Assembly (NCBI RefSeq): GCF_000003195.3
Contig: NC_012876.2
Coordinates: 2,243,935-2,307,934, forward strand
Length of the DNA: 64,000 nt
Source: Sorghum bicolor
Taxonomy: Eukaryota; Streptophyta; Magnoliopsida; Poales; Poaceae
Direction: 5' to 3'
Under the pieces are notes generated by a model that saw nothing but the letters and a program-made list of their open reading frames with translations, was not told the origin of the DNA and made no database searches. Position 1 is the stretch's first letter, and each line of letters starts with the position of its first letter. Positions 12,001 through 25,118 of the stretch are shown here, piece by piece. The translations under genes were made by a program, and so were the position numbers.

Positions 12001-14318
12001 TCCTCTATGTTTTTTTCTAAGATCACCCATGAATCATCGGATGATCATTGCAATCAACTTGAGTATTGCTTTTCATTCTCATAATCATAGCATGGACAAA
12101 ACATAGATATCTTGAGTAGAAAATGTTTTATTACACAGGTGGCCAGTAGGATGCAACTGCTAGTACAAATGCCCCTATTAGCATAACTGCAATGCATCAT
12201 TTCTATTGGCCTTCCACATTAATTAACGGATGAAACTACATATTGCCACTAAAGATTAATTTCTACTGTTAGTAAAAATTCATCTATGTACTAGTGGGTC
12301 CAACCTCATAGATTTAATTTATGTTGTTGCCCATGTTTGTCGTCATATGATTACTATGTTTCCATTATATGTATTTTTCTAGTAGAAATAGAATTTTATT
12401 GGTCACATAGAGTGACCAACTTCTCCATCTAATGGAGAACCTACACTTACCACATTGTCGACTGTCTAGTGTGTTTTCAAATCTGTACAAGCTAATGGAG
12501 AAATTATATCTGACATCTCTCTCCAACATGAAAGACAATTTTCAACAAACTTCAAAATAGTTTCATACTCCCTAAACCAAAAAACATAACATTGATCTTT
12601 GTTCCTCATCACTGTGTATATGTTTCCTTCTATAGTATTCATGGATATAGGGATTCCCATTTGCCCTACTAGAATGATGTTCTTGGCTAATTAGTTTGTA
12701 AAGAAATAGAAGTGTCATTTAATGAGTTACTTATTTTGGGGATGAAAGTGGAAATGGATGATATTATTTAATGAGCTCATTTATGCGGTTTTATTGAATT
12801 TTGTAAAAAAAGGAAATATTAATGGAATAGTAGAAATATTTGCCATTTCTATGTGTTTAAGGAGTTCACCATTTTTTGGCAAAAGTTAGCCAATAAACTT
12901 TGCACCCCATCCCAATTCTCCACTACTTTACTCCATAGACAACAATCGTGACTTGTGACGCACGTCATCTCGCCACACTCTTCTAAATGTCACTCTCGCA
13001 CATGCCCTCCACCATGTTGAACCTATGTGTGCTTTAAATTATGTCAACATTGACTTGTTCTATTTTGACCTTAAACCTATCACCTATGTATAGGTTTGCA
13101 TGAATTACTTTTTGAGTTGTGCTCATTCCTATGTATGATGACATGGTGCTTTGTAACCATCTTCTAGCTACAATTTGTCTACTACTTACCAATACTGACC
13201 ATATTCAATATTCCTACAATACTTGTGTCATATTCATTTTTGTAATGTTATTTTCAATTTGTTTCCATAAAAAACATAAACAATAAATGGTTTAGGTGTT
13301 TTCCTACTATTTTCATTTATACATTTGTTTTCTTAGCTACTTTTTGTTTCAAACAAGTGAAGTAAGGTTCAACTTGTGAACTAGGGTGACCTTTTTAATG
13401 GGTACAATAGAAGCATGATAGCACAATCAATGCTTTCTTTTCTAGAACTCCTATTGAATGTACATGCATCATATCACAATGACCATGTTCCTTTTTGAGA
13501 ATGCTTCTATGTGGACTCCATCGCATAATCTATCATACTCTTCTCTCGCTATCTCTCTCTCCCCCTTGTTCCCTACCACTATGTTGTCCTACCACTAACC
13601 TTTTGCCACCTGCTAGGCTTGTACTCCCTTTGTCCTAAAATATTTGTCGTCCAACTACTATTCTAAGCACAAGATCCATGGCATATACACCTGAGCGGCA
13701 ACTATTATGTTGTCCAACTACTAACCTTAGCTTCTGCCTTCCCTATCCTCCCTCGTGTATCTTGTGGTCCACCACAACATATGCTAGCTGTAATTTTGTT
13801 GTTGAGGTCATATCATCACAGACTTTGAAGCCTTAGTCTTTGGCCCACTCCCCCTTCGTTCTTCATGAATTTGTGAAAATTTTGACTATTTTTTGGTACA
13901 TTTGATTAAGTGAATAACTAATTGAAGTTATAGGTGTTGGTGTATTTTTTTCTTAAATTGATTAAAAAGTTTAACAATTTTGACTTTAGACAAAAGTGGA
14001 AATTCCCAAACAAGCAAACACAAACCAAAACTTTATCAAATGCATCTTAGGTGTCCAAAAGCAACAACAATATATATATCAGGGATTTGGAACACATAAA
14101 ACATCCAACTTAAACTCCATGTCATCTGGGTATTATTGTACTAGTACTAGAAAAAAAACTCAAACTCATCAACTTGTTTGAAGCAGCCCCAATTAATGCG
14201 AAACTTAAGTTGGTCATGCAAGGGTAGATTAGTAGTATGGAGACACTGCAGGTACTGAATGGACTAGAGTCCATTCGATACACCCCATACATACATACAT
14301 ACATAATGTGCATGCAAA
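9098..14318. other. long intergenic stretch with unidentified coding-like debris
   Basis: No intact gene is visible in 5.2 kb. Minus-strand frames at 10758-10982 (Cys/His-rich start) and 11096-11362 (aromatic-rich, F-N-W-H-K-E-A-H) look protein-like. They are short, broken and match no family I can name, so they may be remnants of a decayed gene or transposase. Around 12,890-13,900 the sequence is AT/TC-rich with no motifs. A (CATA)n tract is at 14,287-14,302. The 3' UTR of the minus-strand DUF789 gene lies just left of 14,319. Confidence 0.3.
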
Positions 14319-17300
14319 CTAATGAAATCTTGACTGAAAGAATGTGTAATCTGAATGATAGTTTCCAGATGCCCTTGGCATCACTGCCTTCGACATGATT
14401 GATGCACCTTGCTTCAGTGCCCTCAGCCTCTTATTCAGAAGTTCAGCATGGTTGATTTTAGATTTAGAGGAAACATTTGGTCTTGATTTGAACCTTAGTT
14501 GTCGTCGAAGTTGAAACCACTTCTCTCCCTGTAAATAGGAAAATTTGATAGTTATAGCCTGAGTATGAGGAGGAACTCAAACAACTTCCACAACAATTAA
14601 CATAAATAAGGAACACACATTTAGTTCTTTTAAACGAGAAATAGAAATAAAAATATACATAATTCTATCTAGTAGTACTCAAATGTTAGTTGGACCACTA
14701 CCTCTTCTTTGTAACCAAGCAGACCGACAATCGGACAAATTATAGGATCATGCCCAACAGCCTTATCCGTAGAGCAAGTTTGTGGAACCAATTTTCCTAG
14801 GGAGTGGTATGTCAGGAATGAAGCTTGGCAGCTCCCTGCAGCTGCTGGTATCTGACAAATAGGGTACCAAGCAACAGAGAACCTAAAAATGGAGCATTTG
14901 GTTAGCGCATAAACAGAAAAGGAACCTTGTTATAAATTGGAAAGGTCAAGGCAGATGAGATACAACCAATATCAGAGTAGACATATACCAGGAAGCTGGA
15001 TGAAGATCAGATAGCTTGACACTTTCAAGTTGCTTAGGATCCCCAAATATTGGATTACCAGAAAGGTTTACGCCGTCGCGAAGCTGTTTGATCCTATATT
15101 ACATGAAAACAAAATCAAGTAGGGATCAAAAAGGCTCAGAAACACTGTTTCTGGATCCTAGCCTCTATGTATATAATAAGTTATAAAAAATGTATTAGAA
15201 AAAGCAAAGTGTAATTAAATAATAATATAGGCTCAACATACTTGGTGAAAATTGGAGGCCGTGAAAAGGGATTCTCCATTTCTAAGTACTCGAAGATGAG
15301 TCCGCCATGATTTGGTGACTTCCCTGACTGACCAAACAACTGAACCGCAGATAGAAGAGGTCGAAAATATGTAGAAAATTCTGGCCAAATAGAGTTTATC
15401 TTTCCCTCCTTCTGTACCTCAATCCCATAGCACTCGGGTTGTTCATACCAGCGCCAGACGCTCCACAAACGCTGGTCTTGCAAGCTGATTTTACTTTTTG
15501 TGCAAGATATCTGTCCAATGACTGGGGTGGCCGCATGTAAAAAGGTTTCAATATCGGCATGGATACCACTGATCATGTACACATCAGATGCTGCTTGAAT
15601 TTCATATACATAATTAGCAGCCTTAATAATCTTATCCAACTGAGATGATGCATGAGTACTAAATGCTATTCTGTTCTCTTGTTTCTTCTGTTCTTCGCTA
15701 TCAGCACATGAAGAAATAGCAAGATGACATAGTGACAAAGTTATATCAGAAGGTACTGCTCTAGAATCTGTGTTTTTGGAGTCCCCACCAACTGGAGACA
15801 TAGCTTTTTTCTGTTCTTTCCTATCAACACATGAAGACTTAACCAGATGACACAGTGATGAAGTTTTATCAGAAGTTGGTGCTCTGGAATCTCTGTCTTT
15901 GGTGCCACCACCACCACCAACTAGAGCCATAGCTTTTTTCTTCTGCTCTTCCCTATCAGCACAAGAAGAACTAACCAGATGACCCAGCAGTGATGAAGTT
16001 TTATCAGAAGTTGGCGCTCTGGAATTTATATCTTGGGTGGCACCACCTACTAGAGCCGTAGCTTTTTTCTTCTGTTCTTCCCTATCAACACATGAAAAAT
16101 TAACTAGATGACCCAGTGACGAAGTTTTATGAGAAGTTGGTGCTCTGGAATCTATGTCTTCAGTGCCACCATCAACTAGAGCCACAGCTTTTTTCTGTTG
16201 TTTCCTGTCAACACATGAAGAAATATCCAGATGACCTTTTGATGAAGTTTTATCAGAAGATGGTGCTATTGTGTCTCCGGAGTCACCGCCATCTAGAGCC
16301 ACATCTTTTTTCTGTCCCCCCTTATTATTAGCACATGAAGAATTAGCCAGACTACCCAGTGAACAAGATTTATCAGAAGATGGTGCCTTGGAATCTGTGC
16401 CTTTGATGCCATCACCAACTGGCGGAGCCATAGCTTTCAACTCTCCTTCCTTGGGACGACATCTTGGAGAATTAGTTTCCTCGATAGCCTCTAGGGTGAC
16501 ATGATGACTACTCCTGGGTTTTGCTTGGTGCACTGTCGTTATAACAAGCATTGTGTCGTTGCTACCAGAAACATCTCCATCAGTATAACCAGTCTTTGAC
16601 AGGTTACTCAAACTGCGGGCCTTCTGGTATTTACCCTTTCTCTGATTTGGTTTTCTGCCATAGAAGGTAACATCATTTATGTAATGTCCTATTGTAATAA
16701 CCTCACGGAATGGAGCTCTTGGGACAAGTTCACGAGCTATAGTAGGTCCTGATGAAGCAGCCATGGTAGAACTAGGAGCAGAACTTTCCAGTCGTTGCAT
16801 CTTTTTCATTTTCTGTGCTGATTTCCTGGAGACTACTTTCTGAAAATCACCATCATTACTGGCATAATCGCTGCAAAGCAAGGCTTCTTGACTACAACCA
16901 CGACTGACTGCTAAACTGAAGCTTTGGTCAACATTTGGTTTGTTTCCTTCACCACTTGTCTTCTTAAAACCTCGTGAATCTGTGGAATCTGATGCAGACA
17001 ATGACCGCTCACTTCTCGCATCTGACAAGCTGCCAGCATAATCATTCACAGATGAACTAGCAGCTGTGGCATATGAAGTCGTGCTTTTAAAACTTTTGAA
17101 GTCATCAGTACTGCTAGAAACTGATGGTTCCTTCTCATTACCAGAAGATGGACTGTTGACAGCCGGAGTATTGATAAGTTTTGCTGTCACCCGAGAGCTG
17201 GAGGATGAAGAACTGTATCCCAACTGTGGTACATGAACGGCAACACGGCTGGACGAGGATGCCAAGGTTTCGCCACCGGTCGCAGCAGCGCATGTGGAAC

Positions 17301-20211
17301 AAGGTTGGGTGGGTGGCTCACTCTGCATTTCTGTAGCATATGACTCCTTTCTGCCCTTACCTTTGCCCTTGCCCTTTTTCTTCTTCGGTTTTTTGCTGCT
17401 CTTCTTATTTCTTGTAATGGTAGCTTTCTGCTTATCCAAATTTATCTTGTAAAAAGTACCTTCCAAGAAATCTGTATCATCAGGTGGCTTATTTGCTGAA
17501 TCTTTTAGAAGTTGTCCTTCACCCTGCTGAGTGCTATCTTTAAGTAACAGTGGTGTTGATGTGACATGAATATCATCGATAACATTCCATGCTATGCTTT
17601 CTCCATCTTGCACATGATCGTCTGACAAAGTTTCGGAATAAGGATAACATACTGTGAAACTCAATGATCCCATGAAAGCAGCAGTCCTGAAGAGGAAGTA
17701 AACAAAAGTCATCAAGTAATGACGAACTGAAACACATAATAAAAGCAACTAAAACACCGAATATGAATTTGTTTATTCTATAAAACTAATATTAGCGCAC
17801 AATTACACACTGTTCAAACAAACAAATGTTTTATCTCTATTTCAAAAGATTAAATATTGCACATTATCATGACCCAAATCATTGTGCTTTGAAAACCACC
17901 ATTTAAATTTACTGGTCGACTCCATCCTCAAATATAATTAAGCAGTAAAAAAACTAAATAAAATATTTGATGAGTAATATAAATAAAATATCCATACTTC
18001 TTCTGTGAGAGTGACATTATGTGCTTTTCATCATATCGAAATGTTGTGCAATTACAATATATATCTGCCATTTTTGGCATAGTGCTGCCGCGCATATGCT
18101 ATCCATGGTGGTCAACTATCAGAGAGTGATACATACTCTCCCGCGCCCTTTCCCCTAGCGATTTGCGGCCTTCCTAGAATACTAGAAAAAGATATAGATC
18201 ATCATGGCTTTTGTTCACTTATTAGTATTGCCCCAACAAAGTTTGCAACTCTGTATTATGGAGAGAGTTAGCATGACCAGACCTCTAAGTAATTTATATT
18301 TGCATTATGCTTAGGCAGCGTGCGTGGTCCAGGGTGGTTTTATGAAATTCAGGAGCTCTTAGGTGTGGAGATCGAAAGTTTGGACCAATAGGGTTAGGTG
18401 ACATGGGGCATTTGGTATGCTTAGATGACAACTAAAAAAACTATGGGGTTGCGAGATATCCTGCAATTCCACAAATTAGTGCTTCCTCTAGTCGTAAACA
18501 AAGATCCATCCTGATTTATCCTAATAAGTCATTTTTTAATAAGATGATATGTTAGGTTTCATACAGATTAACTGCACATTTTTAACAAAAGTATATCTTT
18601 GTATAGTCATAGGGAAACATAGAGATGAAGTAATATTTGTCATCCAAGGAGTCAGTATTCTAATATGTCGAAATGTGCCTTACTTTGCAATATAATGGGA
18701 AATGCCAAATCTTCCAGCCATAATGGATTGGGGGAGAAGTCCCCCTTCTATTGCCCATTATAGTAATTTGTCTCCCAGTGGACCTGCTTGCTTGTAACCT
18801 ATTGAGGTTAAACTAGTGACTACACAATCATCAGCTAGGGATGGTGAGGGAATGGGGATTATTGCCTCTGGTACCGTACCCTGTGTTATTTTCACATATT
18901 GCCTCGATCTGGTGAGTGGATGGTGACTTGAACTTTGTTATATTTTCACATTTAATTGAATGACGGATTCCTTCCCGTTTCTATTTTTCAAAAATCATTT
19001 CATTTCTAAATCACTACTTATATATATACTACTGGTCTACGGTTTGTATAAAATGTTGCCTTTCTGTCCCAAACAGTACCAGGATAGATGTAGCTTGTCC
19101 TGAAATCACTTATGTTAGTTTGCTTCATACTGGACATTGTTGATGTTTTGTGGATGTGTTATTTTTCTGTAACTCATTGCCCTGTGTCATGCCAAGTAGA
19201 AGTTAACGCGTTTTGAATATATTTAGGACGAAGTAGAACTGCATGGGAATTTTAATAAATATAATAAATTTCAGTGCATAACTCTCTGGCCTCAACTATA
19301 AAAACATTCTAGAGAATAACATAAAACAGGTGCGTCATTTTGTTTTGAAATAATAACTATTAGAACCCAGAAAAGGGACCATGTGCATTGCTTTTGACAG
19401 AAGGAAACAATTGCTTGCTATTCGACATCATGACACAATCTCTATATCTACTCCATGATCCATCATTGGCCGAATGAAATCACAAAACACATTACACATC
19501 GCTGAATTGTTAATAACATTAAACTGATCGACCGTGATGACAAATGACAGTCATCAACCATGCACGAGTATATTCCCAAACAAGTGCTCAGGCTGAGCTT
19601 GGGACTTTATGGGATTAGCGCAGCCTGCATTGTGCAAGGGCTGAGATTTTCTGTTAGATAAGAGATGGGTGTTTTATTTTGTTAATCGAACGTGGATAAC
19701 TCTAAACAAACAAAGTTTAAACAAGGTCAATCATGTATTAGGGTTTGCATCTTACTTCGATCCAAACAAACTTTTATGGATATGCATCAGGACATAATTC
19801 TACATTTAGTGGGGCTGCAATAATAAACATGCCAGTCCAATGCTAGTAATTGATAAAATTTATATATATGTTAGTCAACTTAATTTCATCATGAAAAGGA
19901 CTAGTAAATAAATATAGAAAAGAATATATGTCCTTACATCTGTTTCTGTTCCTCTTCCTGCCTAGCCTGGATTTCAGCTACTCGACGTTCCTGCAACATC
20001 CCAATAAACAGAAACAAATAAATTATACAAGTTTATGTGTTATAATATGACAACATAAACCAAATCCCAAGACTGCACATACAAACTTCAAGTTTTCAGG
20101 GCTGATCTTCTCTGGACAACGCCTGCTGACGAATATAGGGCGGCGTCTCCTTGGTACATCCCCATCAGCGATGTTTCCAGGAGTACTCCTTCCTTGATCT
20201 CCTGGTGGCAT
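14319..20211 (-). CDS. DUF789-domain protein, six coding exons
   Basis: Coding exons (minus strand): 20083-20211, 19938-19990, 15242-17686, 14989-15093, 14702-14882, 14319-14528. All junctions have GT/AG ends and the lengths sum to 3123 nt, giving 1040 residues and a stop. The C-terminal ~240 residues (from about 773) match the plant DUF789 family: F-L-x-x-x-T-P near the start, the LLSAVQLF segment, FEYLEMENPFSRPP, LSDLHPASWFSVAWYPI and SFLTYHSLG. The middle is Ser/Thr-rich and low-complexity. A lysine cluster at about residues 153-174 could be a nuclear-localisation signal, and six ~40-residue tandem repeats lie just before DUF789. The molecular function of DUF789 proteins is not established. 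Exons 1-2 encode a short basic start (PRRRRP) and a Glu/Gln helix. The gene has a non-coding first exon and a long leader intron. Confidence 0.88.
15680..16400 (-). repeat. six ~120-bp coding tandem repeats in the DUF789 gene
   Basis: Within the large exon the protein repeats a ~40-residue unit six times. Each has the frame APTSDKTSSLGHL, then S-S-C-(V/A)-D, an E/Q-E-Q-K-K-K stretch and a Val-Gly-Gly tail. Units 2-5 are the closest to one another; the first and sixth are more diverged. The DNA units are similar too, so this behaves like a coding minisatellite whose copy number may vary between accessions. Confidence 0.85.
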
Positions 20212-20223
20212 ACTGGCAGGCCC

Positions 20224-20960
20224 CTGCAGGGACAGTATTACCAGGAATCACAGAGAGGACACACGTTTGTATATACAAAAAAAATAAAAAGAAGCCATGG
20301 CTGAACCAGATTTGCTAGTAAATAACACGCAACGCAAGGGCCACGGAACGAAGCTAGGAAAATGCCAGCTGATTAGAACGAAGAGAAACAGCACTACTTC
20401 TTTAATCATCCACAAGATCTATGGACCCTCGCTGTGACGACTTAATGGCTAGTACTAAGCCACCAGATTTGCCCAAAATACTGTGAAAGTGAACATCAAT
20501 CAAATACCTTCAGCTCCTATATATCTCGTATGTCGTGCAAACTTAACCTGCAATAATCGGATTCCTACATAGTCGTCCCTGACATGCTCAAAATTTACAA
20601 AGGTCGCAGCACAAGTAGCACAAATCCGGTCCCCAGCGATCCGGTCACAACCATCACTGAATCAAACCCTCCCTTGTTTCCTTCCTCACGCACCCCTTCC
20701 CAGAAAACAACTCATTCCAACCAAAAAAATATCAAAGTAGACTGAAGAAACCATAGATGCACACAGAGCTCAAAGACCAACGAAATTCCTAAAAATTCCA
20801 GACGGAAACGAGCAAAGAAAATACTCAGTTTAAGACACCAGGCTGGCGAGATTAGCGGAAGCACATACTGTCGGAAAAATCTGATGTTGTCTTCCTTGAA
20901 AGAGAGGGAGAAGTAGGCCGGGGAGGGTGCGAGAGAGGCTGGAGACAGGAGAGGGCCAGA
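20224..20960 (-). promoter_or_regulatory. 5' UTR exon and leader intron of the DUF789 gene
   Basis: On the minus strand a CT-rich leader (about 20,870-20,960) ends at a clear donor (CGACA|GTATGT, exon end 20,869). The matching acceptor is TGCAG|GGG with exon restart at 20,223, twelve bases before the ATG at 20,211. This gives a 645-bp leader intron (20,224-20,868). Pyrimidine-rich leaders with a first intron are common in broadly expressed plant genes. The transcription start itself is inferred, not seen. Confidence 0.6.
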
Positions 20961-21768
20961 GAGAGCACACTGGTTTGTTAAAGGAGAAAGGGGACCACTA
21001 TAAGGAGACTTATATTATGTAATACATATATAGCCAAAGAGAGAAGTGAGTGAGACTACAAAACATGTGATGTGGAGCCGTGTTGGAATCACTATAGCTC
21101 AAATTTGTATTTTTCCTACCATTTTCAACTTTCGGTTGAGCATAGTAACGTATATAGACATGAATATTGTAGATATATATGTTACTTCTTTATTACAAGG
21201 GATAGTTGTACCAAACTATAGTATATAGTGAGATTAAAAATGAATATTTTGTATATCTCCACATATACTACAGCAATTAAATATGGTGGCAATAAATGTA
21301 CATGGACCATCTTTTTCTGGATGCCACAAATATGCGTATATGGTATGATATAATGAAATATGGTGGTTCTACACAACTCAACACGGTTCTAAGCTACTAT
21401 AAATATTTGCTATTTCTCTAAGATTTATTTGATTTGCATATTAATAGCAACGAAATATATATATATATACTTTTTGTAGATATGATACTCATATAATTAA
21501 TTTAGTGCAAACAATATTCTAAACAACTTATCTTTGGGATGATATATCTGATCTTCTCTCTCTACACCTCTTTAATAAAAAAAGAAAACGGCAAGCAGTG
21601 AGAAGATTAGACCAAGGCATCTCTAAGATAGACCATGCACCTTCTTCAAAGCATATTTGTTCTAATATTTTATAGCAAGTCCTATATTGCAAAATGCATA
21701 GACATCCCTAAGATTGACCATTTCTTAAAGCATATTTTCAAGCTAATTTTTTCTAATAGCTAGTCCAA
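20781..21768 (-). repeat. promoter/first-exon segment, copy A
   Basis: This segment contains the non-coding first exon, donor and upstream region of the DUF789 gene. It aligns over nearly its whole length with 22,849-23,748. Shared blocks include 'agagagcacactggtt/agtt', 'caattaaatatggtgg', 'atgtacatggaccatctttt', 'gtggttctacacaactca' and 'taatagctagtcca'. The copies are in the same orientation, about 2.07 kb apart. Confidence 0.85.
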
Positions 21769-22848
21769 CATTGTAAGTGGTTGGGTACCATTTTCTTTGC
21801 AAAGTGTCGTCAGCAAAATGAGCATATACCAAAACAGTTTTGGTTGATATGCACCCCTTTTTACTGCATATGCAGTCGAAAATGCATTAAGTCAGGACCT
21901 ATGTGCATTGACTGTATTTAGATAGACCTTTTTAGAAACGGTTGTAGATGCTCTAAAGAGGTGACTAGGACAACTGCCTCTACTCTCTTGTGTTGATAGA
22001 AATAAGCTATTTCTAGAAATGGCTACCCAGCCGCTCCTACAAATGTGATCTGTGTAGAGGAAGCTGACAACAATCAAAACTTATTATATAATGGTTTCTA
22101 TAATGGGTTGTAAACCTACTCGCTTCTACAAATTATTTTCCATAATCTTCAAAAATCATAAGTCACATTCAAAACTGAGACCTGTAGCCTTACGCATAGC
22201 TCCTCAAACCAGTCCACTCCAAAGTCACTTCTTTATAGGGCAAACTCATTTCCCTCATATTTTGCCTAATTTTAAAATAAGTATTTGAGACCTTAAATGA
22301 ATTCAAATAAAAAAATTATCAACCATAACGTCGTAGATATAGTCAACTACTATGATTTTGGTTTTCTTTCACCATTCGAGAGGTCGTTTAAAAATTTTAA
22401 ATTTCAAATATGATAAATTTAAATATAATCTTATATGGTTAAATAATTTCAAATGAAAATCAAGAACAAAGTTGTATAACTCTACGAGATCTACGACTTT
22501 GGTTTTTTTTTGTCATTTCTCTATCCGAGGTCTTTTGAAAAAATTGAATTTTAATACGTGAGGACTTCAAACCAAATTTTTGAACCATATATTATTTTAA
22601 ATGAAAATGTTCTTAACCGTAATATTTTTAGGTATCTTTCTGAGATCTATAACTTCGGTTTTAGTTGTTTCTCCATTGGAAATCTTTAGGAAATATCAGA
22701 TTTTGAATTTCAAATTTTCAAAATTTTAAACTGAATTTGCTAGATCCAAATGAATTCAAATAAAAAAAAGTTCAACTACAAAGTTGTTGACTTCATTTAA
22801 TAAAGTTATAAATTTTACTATGCTATACATATGTTTTTGAGAAGTGTA
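21769..22848. repeat. spacer with degenerate ~115-bp repeats
   Basis: From about 22,250 the sequence repeats a phrase of the type 'aaatgaattcaaataaaaa', then 'agatctac', 'ttggtttt', 'ctccatccgaggtc' and 'aaattttaaatttcaaa' at loose ~110-120 bp intervals. The same phrases recur inside the CACTA element at 24,040-24,830. This suggests the spacer holds a fragment of a related element, but no termini are visible here. Confidence 0.55.
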
Positions 22849-23748
22849 CGAAATTTCTAAAAATTCCTAAAGGAAGCAAGCAAAAAAGAACTCAGGCTGT
22901 AACACCAGTCTGGTAAAATTGCGAATGCACATACTGCCAAAAAAATTCTGATGTTGTTTGCCTTGGGAAAAGGAGAAGGGAAGTTGTGAGAGAGACTAGA
23001 GACAGAAGAGGGCAAGGGAGAGCACACTAGTTAGGTAAGGAGAAAAGGGACCACCGTTTCATGACTTATTATATAATACTTAGCTAGAGAAAATAAGTGA
23101 CACTGCCATACAAGTAAGCATCTATATGTAGAGCCTCACAACAGTTCAACTTGTATTTTTCCTACTACTTTAGATCAACTTTCTATTGAGTACAGTAATG
23201 TCGATATATATTACTCACAGCTCTACAAAACTAGAGTACAGTGTAATAAAAAATGAATTTTGCATGTCCATATATCTACAGCAATTAAATATGGTGGAAA
23301 TAAATGTACATGGACCATCTTTTTCTCTATACCAAAAATATATGTATGCTATGTTAATGAACTGTGGTGGTTCTACACAACTCATCATGATTATAAGAAA
23401 TTCATAAATATTAGCTACTTCTTTAGATTTACGTGTTCTCTATATTAATAGCAATGAAATAAATAGCTTTTTTTGCAGATGTTGTACTCAGATATTAATT
23501 TTGTTTCGCACATACTCTAAACAACATATCTGTGGGACGACATATCTCTTTTAAAAAAAAAATGAAAATAGCTGCGAGAAGATTAGACCATGGCATCTCT
23601 AAGATAGACCATGCACCTTCTCCAAGCATATTTTGATGCTAACTTCTATAACAAGTCCTATATTACAAAATATCTGGGTATCCCTAAGATAGAGCATGCA
23701 CCCTCTTTAAAGCATACTTTCATGCTAAAATTTTCTAATAGCTAGTCC
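22849..23748 (-). repeat. promoter/first-exon segment, copy B
   Basis: A diverged duplicate of 20,781-21,768 in the same orientation. It keeps the CT-rich leader and a splice donor (GGCAGTATGTGC on the minus strand, near 22,927-22,938), so it could still act as an alternative first exon. No coding sequence follows before copy A. Confidence 0.75.
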
Positions 23749-23764
23749 ATTTCTGTAGAACTAA

Positions 23765-25115
23765 CACTACTACAGAATTGATCGATGCTAGTTTTTTGAA
23801 CTGGTACAACCAAAGTAGCAGTGATGAGGTTTCCAAAAAACCCAAAAAATCATATTGGAAACTAAAACAGGAAAAAAAATTCAAATACTAGGAGGGGCGC
23901 ATTGAGCAGCCACACGAGCGCGCCTTTCATGGCCACCAGCGCCCGAACCCATGGCCTTAGGCTTCACGCATTTGTTCCCTAACCACTCCACTTATAAAGA
24001 TACTTATGTCCAAATGAGATATTTGTCCACCTTATTCTATCATTATCTGGTTTTGAAATGAGTATCTGAGACCTTAAATGAATTCAAATAAAAAAGTTGT
24101 TAACTATAAAGTTTCATAACTTTTTAAGATCTACAATACAACTTTGATCTTTGTTCTTTCTCTGTCTAACGTCATTTAAAAATTTTAAATTTCAAATGTG
24201 AGAAAATTTAGCCATAATTTTTATTAGATAGATAATTTCAAATGAAAAAGTTATCAACTATAAAGTTACATAACTTTTCAGGATCTACAAGTTTTGTTTT
24301 GGTTGTTTCTCCATCCGAGGTTGTTTAAAAAAATCAAATTTTAAATGTAGTTTTTATTGGATAGATGATTTCAAACAAAAATGGTTGTCAACTATAATAT
24401 TTCATAACTTTTTGAGATCTAGAAATTTTATTTTGGTTGATTCTCCATCCAAGATCCTTAACTACAACTACATACTCACTTATAACTATAGAACATATGG
24501 ATTATTCCTTTGGTATTAACTTCTATAAAATCTTGTGAAACAAATATTTCATCATCGAAGTGACTTTGAGTCAAAAAGTTGTGAAATACAAAATTGCAGA
24601 AGTTTTTGAGATCTATAACTTTTATTCTGATTGTTTCTCCACCTGAGATCCTTTTCTACCACTACACACTCCATACGTACTCCTTTTGTTTTAACTCTAT
24701 AAAATATTATAATACATATTTGGATATCCAAAATGACCTCATATAAAAAATTCTTGAACTACAAAGTCATAGATCTTGAAAACTACTACAACTTTAGTAT
24801 GAAGATCGTCTTCACCGGACATCATATGAGAAAGTTATGAATCATTACTGGTTCAAGCCACAAATTGGCAGTGATATTATCACTAACAGTTTTAGCAAAA
24901 AATCGGTAGTCATGATCCAGTATCACTCTTATTTTATAGCTAAAACCAACAATGATATGAACTGGCGGTGATGACTTGAATATCACTGCCGGTTGGTCCT
25001 ACTACTGCTAGTAGTTTGCTGTCAGCCACTATGCTACCGATCTGTAAGAAACTGACAGTTCTATAGTATTGTAATGCGTGATGAACCGGCAGTAAAAGTC
25101 AATTCTATAGTAGTG
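23765..25115. mobile_element. CACTA-type non-autonomous element
   Basis: The left end CACTACTACAGAATTG and the inverted right end CACTACTATAGAATTG (15 of 16 identical) are flanked by the same 3-bp target duplication, TAA (23,762-23,764 and 25,116-25,118). That is the diagnostic CACTA (En/Spm) arrangement. Subterminal sequence repeats a CGGCAGTGAT-like motif in both orientations (for example 24,870-25,000 and 25,085-25,095). The 1351-bp body has no transposase frame and is filled with the ~115-bp 'agatctac / ctccatccgagg' repeats. It must rely on an autonomous relative. Confidence 0.85.
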
Positions 25116-25118
25116 TAA

